DNA of 5,907 nucleotides from an uncultured Lachnospiraceae bacterium (GTDB lineage: Bacteria > Bacillota > Clostridia > Lachnospirales > Lachnospiraceae): positions 1-5,907 of the forward strand of contig CACZTA010000116.1 of assembly GCA_902783935.1 (NCBI GenBank), written 5' to 3'. Each line of letters begins with the position of its first letter. The stretch's first letter is position 1. Below, piece after piece: positions 1 to 5,392 of the stretch. Both the position numbers and the translations under genes were made by a program. The notes beneath the pieces are model-generated. The model had not been told where the DNA came from and ran no database searches. It was given only the letters and a program-made list of their open reading frames with translations.

Positions 1-405
1 GCCTTTCAGATTGCAAAGTATTACCGCCTCGGGCTCGGCGTGCGGAAGAATCTGCGGAAAGCTGCGGATTATTTTGAAAAGGCGTCGCGCCTCGGCGACA
101 GAAGAGCCGACTACCAGCTCGCAGACATCTATTTTGAACTCGGGCATCCGGAGAAGGGCGCGAAACAGCTGCGGAAGTGCATGGACGGCGGTATGAAGGA
201 AGCAGCCTACGACTATGCCATGTGCCTGCTCTACGGAGACGGCGTGCGGCGGGATGTGAAAAAAGCCGTGCAGCTTCTCGAGGAGCGGCGGAGAAGCGGC
301 GACAGGGAAGCGGCGGAGAAGCTCGCGTATATGTACAGCGTGGGATTTAAAGTGAAAAGAGATGCGGAAAAAGCAGCTGCATACAGAAAAGAGACGGCGG
401 GGTGA
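1..405 (+). CDS. Sel1-repeat (SLR) protein, C-terminal part only
   Basis: The frame is open from base 1, so the start lies outside the window; 134 residues remain. An internal GTG at 40 is in frame, but Sel1-type sequence continues upstream of it (AFQIAKYYRLGLG), so it is not the true start. About four Sel1-like helix-turn-helix units are visible: residues 1-33, 34-66 (short, lacking the GxGV turn), 67-101 (with YGDGVRRDVKKA) and 102-134 (YSVGFKVKRDAEKAA). The conserved pattern of Ala, Leu, Tyr, Gly-x-Gly-Val and Lys-Ala positions is clear. Sel1 repeats form alpha-solenoid scaffolds for protein-protein contacts; no enzymatic domain is visible in this part, and the partner or role cannot be told. 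The protein is rich in Lys and Arg. The gene ends at a hairpin terminator and converges on the antiporter gene, so the two are separate transcription units. Confidence 0.85.
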   Translation, partial: AFQIAKYYRLGLGVRKNLRKAADYFEKASRLGDRRADYQLADIYFELGHPEKGAKQLRKCMDGGMKEAAYDYAMCLLYGDGVRRDVKKAVQLLEERRRSGDREAAEKLAYMYSVGFKVKRDAEKAAAYRKETAG

Positions 406-430
406 CCGCCGTCTCTGATATTTTTCTGTT
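390..430. terminator. Bidirectional rho-independent terminator between convergent genes
   Basis: A perfect inverted repeat, GAGACGGCGG (391-400) and CCGCCGTCTC (406-415), encloses the 5-base loop GGTGA. The flanking A390-T416 pair extends the stem to 11 bp. On the plus strand it is followed by TGATATTTTTCTGTTT; on the minus strand it is followed by TCTTTTCTGTAT, so both sides are U-rich in RNA. The stop codon of the Sel1 gene (403-405) lies in the loop, so its last codons form the left arm. The antiporter stop codon (430-432) is 14 bases beyond the stem. One hairpin therefore probably ends both convergent transcripts. Confidence 0.85.
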
Positions 431-2109
431 TATTTTGAGGCCGGCTGCTGCGGCTGCTGTACCTTTCCCTTCATGATCGTCAGGAAGAGGAACAGGACAG
501 CGACACCGATAATCAGGGATGCAGCGGAGCTCATGACGAGAGAGCCCGTGAACCGGTTGATCAGGGACGCCGCTAAATAAGCGATGGCCGAGACGACTGC
601 GCAGGACATGGCGTAGGGCATCTGGGTCGTCACGTGGTTCAGGTGGTTGCTCTGCGCACCGGCGGACGACATGATCGTCGTGTCGGAAATCGGCGAGCAG
701 TGGTCGCCGCAGACCGAACCGGCCATGCACGCGGAGATCGAGATGATCATCATGTTGTAGTCAACACCCTCGAAGCAGGCGACGACGATCGGAATGAGGA
801 TACCGAAGGTGCCCCAGGAAGTACCGGTCGCAAATGAGAGGAAGACAGCAACGAGGAAGATAATGGCCGGCAGGAACAGCAGGAAGCTGCCTGCAGACTG
901 CTCTACGAGACCGGCGACATATGTCTTGGCGCCGAGGCTGTCCGTCATCGACTTCAGGGACCATGCGAATGTAAGGATCAGGATCGCAGGGACCATCTGC
1001 TTAAAGCCTTCAGGCACGCAGCCCATGATGTCTTCGAATGAAATGACCCGTCTGATCAGATAGAAGATGATGGTCAGAATGCAGGCCACGGAGGATCCGT
1101 ACACGAGGCCGACGGATGCGTCGGAGTTGGCGAATGCATCGACAAATGTCTCACCGGAGAAGAAGCCGCCGGTATAGATCATGCCGATGACGCAGCCGAT
1201 GATCAGCGTGATGATCGGAATGAGCATATCGATGACCTTGCCGGATGCGGGCATGTCCTCCGCAGCTGCGTCCGCATACGGATGGTGGGGCGTCGTGAAG
1301 ATGTCATCGTTTTCGAGGGCATTTCTTTCATGGACGACCATCGGGCCGTAGTCGACCTTCATCGTGACGATCATGATCATCATCACGATGGTCAGCAGCG
1401 CATAGAAATTGAATGGGATCGCATGAATGAAGAGGTCCATGCCGTTCTGTCCCTTGACAAAGCCTGTGACGGCGGCTGCCCAGGATGAAATCGGGGCAAT
1501 GATGCAGACAGGCGCCGCTGTCGCGTCGATGAGGTAGGCGAGCTTGGCGCGGGACACTTTATATTTGTCCGTGACGGGCCGCATGACGGAGCCGACCGTC
1601 AGGCAGTTGAAGTAGTCGTCGATGAAGATCAGGACGCCGAGCGCGATCGTGGCGAGCTGGGCGCCGACTCTCGTTTTGATCTTCGTGGATGCCCAGTTTC
1701 CGAAAGCGGCCGAACCGCCGCTCTTGTTCATCATCTGGACCATGATGCCCAGGATGACGAGGAAGACGAGGATGCCGACATTATAAGAATCCGATAAACA
1801 GGCGATGATGCCGTAGGTGGACGTCTCGCCGTCGACGACGACTTCATTCATGAAGATGTGCGCCATCGTGCCTTCGAAATTAAATCCGGAATAAAGCAGG
1901 GCGCCCGTCACGATACCGATAAAGAGCGAACTGTACACCTCTTTTGTGAGCAGGGCCAGTCCGATGGCGATGATCGGCGGTACAAGCGACCAGAATGAGT
2001 TGATGCTCTTTTCAGGTGTCGTCACATTGGCGGCGACGACCCAGAAGACCAGGACACATAAAAAAGCCACGACTGTGCCTGAGAGCCTGGATTTGCCTTT
2101 TTGAATCAT
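430..2109 (-). CDS. nhaC: NhaC-family Na+/H+ antiporter
   Basis: This 559-residue polytopic inner-membrane protein belongs to the NhaC antiporter family, which usually exchanges internal Na+ for external H+ in pH and sodium homeostasis. Recognisable signatures are IDDYFNCLTVGSVMRPVTDK (residues 163-182), the following DATAAPVCIIAPISSWAA (195-212), FATGTSWGTFGILIPI (426-441) and the hallmark GDHCSPISDTTIMSS (468-482), which carries polar residues expected in the ion path. Roughly 12-15 hydrophobic segments are seen. A charged loop of about 40 residues (251-290) separates the two halves. The start is supported by a strong AAGGGGG site (2115-2121) 5 bases upstream of the ATG, and the N-terminus has positive residues before the first membrane helix. 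Length and motifs look complete and intact. Some relatives exchange organic acids or amino acids (for example malate/lactate in MleN), so the exact substrate is not settled. The gene is transcribed alone, away from the lar operon. Confidence 0.9.
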   Translation of the reverse strand: MIQKGKSRLSGTVVAFLCVLVFWVVAANVTTPEKSINSFWSLVPPIIAIGLALLTKEVYSSLFIGIVTGALLYSGFNFEGTMAHIFMNEVVVDGETSTYGIIACLSDSYNVGILVFLVILGIMVQMMNKSGGSAAFGNWASTKIKTRVGAQLATIALGVLIFIDDYFNCLTVGSVMRPVTDKYKVSRAKLAYLIDATAAPVCIIAPISSWAAAVTGFVKGQNGMDLFIHAIPFNFYALLTIVMMIMIVTMKVDYGPMVVHERNALENDDIFTTPHHPYADAAAEDMPASGKVIDMLIPIITLIIGCVIGMIYTGGFFSGETFVDAFANSDASVGLVYGSSVACILTIIFYLIRRVISFEDIMGCVPEGFKQMVPAILILTFAWSLKSMTDSLGAKTYVAGLVEQSAGSFLLFLPAIIFLVAVFLSFATGTSWGTFGILIPIVVACFEGVDYNMMIISISACMAGSVCGDHCSPISDTTIMSSAGAQSNHLNHVTTQMPYAMSCAVVSAIAYLAASLINRFTGSLVMSSAASLIIGVAVLFLFLTIMKGKVQQPQQPASK

Positions 2110-2174
2110 GGTAACCCCCTTCAGAAGTTTCAGTACTGTGTCTCGTTACAGCGACACAGCGACAACGCGTCAAC
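2110..2174 (-). promoter_or_regulatory. Structured antiporter 5' leader with possible pseudoknot (riboswitch-like)
   Basis: In the antiporter mRNA, CUGUGUC (2159-2153) and GACACAG (2142-2136) form a perfect 7-bp stem around the 10-base loop GCUGUAACGA. The loop sequence GUAAC (2149-2145) is exactly complementary to GUUAC (2115-2111), which lies between the AAGGGGG ribosome binding site and the start codon. This allows an H-type pseudoknot that would occlude the initiation region. An alternative pairing of AACUUC with GGGGUU (two G-U pairs) would instead cover the ribosome binding site. Two tandem 8-base copies of ACAGCGAC (plus strand, 2148-2163) form part of the stem region. A compact leader of about 65 bases on an Na+/H+ antiporter suggests ion-sensing translational control. 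I cannot match it to a named family with certainty; Na+-I (DUF1646), nhaA-I and nhaA-II RNAs are the ones to compare. Confidence 0.45.
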
Positions 2175-2180
2175 ATCCCA

Positions 2181-2209
2181 ATTGTACTCCAGTATTATTT
2201 TTTTTGCAA
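2181..2209 (-). promoter_or_regulatory. Sigma-A-type promoter of the antiporter gene
   Basis: On the minus strand, TTGCAA (2209-2204) and TACAAT (2186-2181) are separated by exactly 17 bases, with A-rich DNA in the spacer. The -10 box matches 5 of 6 consensus bases and the -35 box 4 of 6. Transcription would start near 2174, giving a leader of about 65 bases before the antiporter ATG. Confidence 0.65.
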
Positions 2210-2215
2210 TTACTG
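2190..2215. repeat. Imperfect inverted repeat over the antiporter -35 region, possible operator
   Basis: CAGTA (2190-2194) and TACTG (2211-2215) are inverted arms around an A/T-rich core containing the antiporter -35 box. The same half-site appears as the palindrome CAGTACTG at 2131-2138 and again as TACTG at 2219-2223. Several copies near one promoter could be binding sites for a dimeric regulator. The arms are only 5 bases, so chance is a real alternative. Confidence 0.25.
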
Positions 2216-2257
2216 AATATACTGATCGGAGGGCCGGCCGGGCGCGGCTGCTCTCGC

Positions 2258-2286
2258 TTGCATGAAAAGAGGGATGTGTGTATGAT
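2258..2286 (+). promoter_or_regulatory. Candidate promoter of the secreted protein-larC operon
   Basis: TTGCAT (2258-2263) and TATGAT (2281-2286) are 17 bases apart on the plus strand. The -10 box matches 5 of 6 consensus bases and the -35 only 3 of 6. The start would be near 2293, giving a leader of about 70 bases. A weaker alternative -10 (TATACT, 2218-2223) lies upstream without a good -35. No promoter-like sequence or terminator is seen between the downstream genes, so this is the likely promoter for all three. Confidence 0.5.
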
Positions 2287-2305
2287 GATAACGGAAGAGC
2301 CTATC

Positions 2306-2320
2306 TCCGGCAAAGCCGGA
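2306..2320 (+). promoter_or_regulatory. Small hairpin in the operon leader
   Basis: TCCGGC, AAA, GCCGGA form a perfect 6-bp hairpin with a 3-base loop in the 5' leader, not followed by a T-run, so it is not a terminator. CTCCG (2305-2309), which overlaps the left arm, is also complementary to CGGAG (2349-2353) of the ribosome binding site of the first gene. The two pairings exclude each other, so the hairpin could keep the ribosome binding site free. No riboswitch family is recognised here. Confidence 0.3.
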
Positions 2321-2361
2321 CTTGAAAGAATATAAACAGAAACAGAAACGGAGGGAACAGG

Positions 2362-3966
2362 ATGAGAAAACAGAACCGGATCGCCGCTGTGATGGCGGCA
2401 GTGCTGCTGGCCGCGATGACGCCGATGCCTGTGTGCGCAGAAAGTGCGGCGGGGCAGGCTGCCCCTGCTGAGGCGGAGACTGTTTCCCGGGCGGAGGCTG
2501 CATTATCCGCGGCGGAACCTGCGGCAGACGCAGAGATGCCTGTCCGGCTGGTCTGGGCCGGGGGAACGGACGAGTCGCTTTACGAGGTGACGGCGGAGCA
2601 GGAAAGCGACGGGGCAGGCGGTATCGAACTCTATCTCCGTTTTAAGAATAAGGATGACGGATTTGCCCGGCTCAGCGCGGAAGGAAGAACGGTGAGCGCA
2701 GGCGGGGATATCCTGGACGGGGTGGCGGCGCAGGCCGTGACAGCCGGGCAGGACGAGGAGACCATCACGGCGCTTTATTTTCCGGATACAGAAGGCGCGG
2801 CGGAAATCGAGTGTTATCTCACTGCGGATAAGGTCATGAACGTCCCCTCCATATCCGACCTGGTGCCGGATCTGTTCGTGAAGGAAGAAAAAGCGATTGT
2901 CACTGTAGAGAACAAAGGGGAGATCGATGCCTCCGGGACAGAGGTCTTCATGATGTTCGGTGACGAGGAAGAGCGCGCTTTTGATACGGTTGTCTGCCAG
3001 ATCGGAGATGCGGAGAATGAAGTGAAAAGCGGGACGAAGCTCGGCATGGAGGTCAGCGTTCCCTATGAGTATGAAACTGTCAGGATTTATGTCCGCACAG
3101 TCGGAAATGCACTCACCGCGGAGCCGGTCCCCGCAGAGGCGGAGAGTATCGCGGAAGGTCCGGAGAGCATTACGGAACTGCCGGAGAGCATAGCGGAATT
3201 GCCGGAGAGCATAGCGGAACTGCCGGAAAGCATTGCGGAACTGCCGGTAACAGCCGCGGATGCGCCGGAAAGCGTTCTTGAACTGCCGGTGAGTTCTGCG
3301 GAAGTACCGGAAAGCGCTGTCGAAGTGCCGCTCACGGCGGCTGCGACGGAAAGCATCGCGGAACCTGCATTGCCGGAGACGGCGGAAACGTCCGAAAGTG
3401 AGGCGGAAGCAGCGGAGGAGCCGGAGATTGAAATGGATGTCCGGGAACTTCCGCTCCTGAAATACAGCAGTTTTGCCGATTATTACCTGATCGTGACGAA
3501 TAAGAGTGATACGACGGTTCTCCTCTCCGGCAACGCGATCGCCGTGGATGCAGACGGGACGCCTGTCGCGGCTGTGGACGCATATGAGCAGATCGTGGGA
3601 CCGGGCGAAGAAGCGCTCCTGAATTTCTACTTAAGAGACGGGGAGAAGGCTGCTTCCGTGTCACATAACCTGTCGTGGCGTGCTGCCGAGGGGAGCGTAT
3701 CCGCCGGGTCGGTTCTTTCGCCGACGGTTGAAGCCGCCGGAGAAACCGTGTCCGTCAAGGTGAAGAATACAGGAGACAGCGTTGTCAGTTTCCCGGAAGT
3801 GACGGTGCTTTTCTACGATGCGGATAATAATCTCTTAAGGTCTGTCTATGAACAGCTCGGGGAGGATTATGAAATGCAGCCGGGTGAAGAAGCCTCTGCA
3901 GAGGCGGAAGCCGGCGGCGTGTTTGATCATTATGAATACTATCTGGCCGGGAGAGTAGAGGAATAA
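2362..3966 (+). CDS. Secreted multi-module protein with PESIAEL-repeat linker, function unknown
   Basis: The 534-residue product starts with a typical signal peptide: MRKQNR, a hydrophobic core (about 7-20) and a likely signal peptidase I cut after VCA (residue 26). There is no lipobox, LPxTG motif or C-terminal membrane segment, so the protein is probably released or held by other contacts. After an Ala/Glu-rich stretch (27-58) come two beta-rich modules (about 62-155 and 172-248). A Pro/Glu/Ser/Ala linker follows (260-359), then two more modules (about 366-438 and 455-530). Each module has a strand ending in a similar turn: KNKDDG, ENKGE, TNKSD, KNTGD. The last, VKVKNTGDSVV followed by VTVLFYDADNN and a PGEE turn, resembles FxLYD/CARDB-type immunoglobulin-like domains. 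The product is very acidic. The start is fixed by GGAGGG (2350-2355) 6 bases before ATG. It is the first gene of the larC operon, 22 bases upstream. I do not recognise a specific family; adhesion, ligand or metal binding are only guesses. Confidence 0.85.
   Translation: MRKQNRIAAVMAAVLLAAMTPMPVCAESAAGQAAPAEAETVSRAEAALSAAEPAADAEMPVRLVWAGGTDESLYEVTAEQESDGAGGIELYLRFKNKDDGFARLSAEGRTVSAGGDILDGVAAQAVTAGQDEETITALYFPDTEGAAEIECYLTADKVMNVPSISDLVPDLFVKEEKAIVTVENKGEIDASGTEVFMMFGDEEERAFDTVVCQIGDAENEVKSGTKLGMEVSVPYEYETVRIYVRTVGNALTAEPVPAEAESIAEGPESITELPESIAELPESIAELPESIAELPVTAADAPESVLELPVSSAEVPESAVEVPLTAAATESIAEPALPETAETSESEAEAAEEPEIEMDVRELPLLKYSSFADYYLIVTNKSDTTVLLSGNAIAVDADGTPVAAVDAYEQIVGPGEEALLNFYLRDGEKAASVSHNLSWRAAEGSVSAGSVLSPTVEAAGETVSVKVKNTGDSVVSFPEVTVLFYDADNNLLRSVYEQLGEDYEMQPGEEASAEAEAGGVFDHYEYYLAGRVEE
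3139..3348 (+). repeat. 21-bp tandem coding repeat (PESIAEL heptads)
   Basis: Ten consecutive 7-residue units (residues 260-329 of the secreted protein) can be read in register. They are AESIAEG, PESITEL, three exact PESIAEL, PVTAADA, PESVLEL, PVSSAEV, PESAVEV and PLTAAAT. The first half repeats every 21 bases; the second half alternates PES- and PV/PL-type units, a 42-base period. The copies differ at synonymous sites (for example GAATTG/GAACTG and GAGAGC/GAAAGC), which shows that the array is not freshly expanded. The Pro every seventh residue suggests an extended, stiff spacer between the two module pairs. Confidence 0.9.
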
Positions 3967-3988
3967 TTTCCGGGGAAAGGATTTTGTT

Positions 3989-5392
3989 ATGAAAGCGATT
4001 TATATAGACTGCGGCATGGGCGCTGCAGGAGACATGCTGACAGCGGCGCTTTTCGGCCTTCTGCCGGAGCCGGAGAGGGAAGATGCGCTGGCGGTGCTGA
4101 ACGGAGCCGGCATCCCGGGGGTGCGCTATGAGCTTGAACCTTCCGTCAAATGCGGGATCAGGGGGCTGTCCGTGAGAGTAAAAGTGAACGGCGCGGAAGA
4201 AGGTGAGGAGCATCATCACGATGAGGAGCATCACCACCATGACGACGGGCATCATCACCACGATGAGGAGCATCATCACCACGACGACGGACATCATCAC
4301 CACGATGAGGAGCATCATCACCACGATGAGGAGCATCATCACCATGACGACGGACATCATCACCACGATGACGAACATCATCACCACCATCATGAGCACC
4401 ACTCCATGGCGGATATCACGGAGATGATCCGCGGGCTTCTGCTCCCGGATCAGGTAAAAGAGGATGCGCTCGCCGTGTACTCCCTCCTCGCGGCTGCGGA
4501 GAGCGAGGCGCACGGGATTCCCGTCGGGGAAGTGCATTTCCATGAAGTCGGAATGCTGGATGCGGTTGCCGACGTGACAGCCGTATCATATCTGTTTTAC
4601 CGGCTCGGGGCGGACAGGGTAATCTCTTCCCCGGTGACGACGGGCAGCGGCACAGTGCGCTGCGCACACGGAATCCTGCCGGTCCCGGCGCCGGCGACGG
4701 CCAATATCCTGCGCGGGATTCCGAGCAGGAGCGGGGAGAAGGAAGGCGAGCTCTGTACGCCGACAGGGGCGGCGCTGATCCGCCATTTTGCTGACGGATA
4801 CGGCATGCAGCCTGCGATGACAGCAGAAGCGGCGGGCTATGGCATGGGCAAGAAGGATTTCCGCTGGGCAAACTGTGTGCGGGTGCTCAGCGGGGAACTT
4901 TATGATGAAAGCGGGGAACAGCGTCCCGGGGCAGGCGCGGAAATCCCCGGTATGAGGACAGAAGACGTCCTCCTCTTCTCCTGCAACCTTGACGACATGA
5001 CCGGGGAGGAGATCGCCTGGGCTTCGGAACAGCTTTTCCGGGAAGGCGCACTGGATGTCTGGACGACTGCCGCATGTATGAAGAAGTCACGGCCCGGGAC
5101 GGTTCTCCATGTCCTGTGCCTGCCGGAGAAGCGGGATTCCGTGCTCCGCTCGATGTTCCGCTGCACGGCGACGCTCGGGATCCGGGAAGAGAGCCTGACG
5201 CGCCACGTCCTCAGCAGACATACGGAGACGGTCGGAACACCGGACGGACCTGTCCGGAAAAAGGTTTCGGAAGGATACGGTGCGCGGACAGAGAAATATG
5301 AGTATGAGGATCTGGCGGCGATTGCTGCAAAGAGCGGCAAAACGCTGACAGAAATAAGACGGGATCTATGGCTGACAGAAAAAAGAAACTGA
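3989..5392 (+). CDS. larC: LarC, nickel-pincer cofactor nickel insertase
   Basis: The product is a full-length, single-frame LarC (467 residues; DUF111/Ni_insertion family). LarC is a CTP-dependent cyclometallase that inserts Ni into pyridinium-3,5-bisthiocarboxylate mononucleotide, the last step of the cofactor made by LarB, LarE and LarC for lactate racemase LarA and relatives. It acts in the cytoplasm. Family signatures are MKAIYIDCGMGAAGDMLTAAL at the N-terminus, VGEVHFHEVGMLDAVADVTA (179-198), LCTPTGAALI (255-264), SCNLDDMTGEEIA at the start of the C-terminal (LarC2) domain (331-343) and CMKKSRPGTVLHVLC (363-377). In Lactiplantibacillus plantarum the two halves are joined by a ribosomal frameshift; here they are one continuous frame. 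A His-rich insert (75-138) sits between the first beta-alpha part and the rest. AAAGG (3976-3980) lies 8 bases before the ATG. The end overlaps the next gene by 25 bases. No larA, larB or larE is in view. Confidence 0.95.
   Translation: MKAIYIDCGMGAAGDMLTAALFGLLPEPEREDALAVLNGAGIPGVRYELEPSVKCGIRGLSVRVKVNGAEEGEEHHHDEEHHHHDDGHHHHDEEHHHHDDGHHHHDEEHHHHDEEHHHHDDGHHHHDDEHHHHHHEHHSMADITEMIRGLLLPDQVKEDALAVYSLLAAAESEAHGIPVGEVHFHEVGMLDAVADVTAVSYLFYRLGADRVISSPVTTGSGTVRCAHGILPVPAPATANILRGIPSRSGEKEGELCTPTGAALIRHFADGYGMQPAMTAEAAGYGMGKKDFRWANCVRVLSGELYDESGEQRPGAGAEIPGMRTEDVLLFSCNLDDMTGEEIAWASEQLFREGALDVWTTAACMKKSRPGTVLHVLCLPEKRDSVLRSMFRCTATLGIREESLTRHVLSRHTETVGTPDGPVRKKVSEGYGARTEKYEYEDLAAIAAKSGKTLTEIRRDLWLTEKRN
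4211..4402 (+). repeat. 21-bp tandem coding repeat encoding a His/Asp/Glu metal-binding-like insert in LarC
   Basis: Residues 75-138 of LarC consist of a 6-residue HHHDEE, then HHHHDDG, HHHHDEE, HHHHDDG, HHHHDEE, HHHHDEE, HHHHDDG, HHHHDDE, and a closing HHHHHHEHH. That is 39 His in 64 residues, the rest almost all Asp, Glu and Gly. The 21-base units at 4250-4270, 4292-4312 and 4313-4333 are identical, and the DDG/DEE alternation gives a partial 42-base period. Many LarC proteins carry a shorter His-rich stretch at this place. The near identity of units implies recent slippage or unequal exchange. The probable role is Ni2+ storage or delivery to the active site. Confidence 0.95.

Noticed and set aside
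2232..2239. GGCCGGCC palindrome in the intergenic region, considered as a terminator or regulator site
   Set aside because: There is no loop and no following T-run; an 8-base GC palindrome is expected by chance in DNA of this composition.
2306..2320. Leader hairpin considered as a nickel, cobalamin or c-di-GMP riboswitch
   Set aside because: None of the conserved core sequences of these families that I can recall is present, and the leader is too short for a cobalamin aptamer. It is kept only as a hairpin.
3087..3356. Minus-strand frame with repeated SSAMLSG units, resembling a repetitive surface protein
   Set aside because: It is the antisense reading of the PESIAEL array; the plus frame has a signal peptide, a ribosome binding site and full-length modules.
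4211..4402. Regular repeat array considered as CRISPR
   Set aside because: Units are contiguous with no unique spacers, are 21 bases long, and keep the larC reading frame open.
4203..4427. Plus-strand frame with MRSIITM/TTDIITT repeats inside larC
   Set aside because: It is an out-of-frame shadow of the 21-base His repeat; larC family motifs continue on both sides in the other frame.
3785..4543. Minus-strand open frame with long hydrophobic VVMMLLIV-type runs, resembling a membrane protein
   Set aside because: It is the reverse complement of the His-rich repeat of larC (CAT/CAC codons read backwards as ATG/GTG). It overlaps two well-supported genes and has no plausible family.
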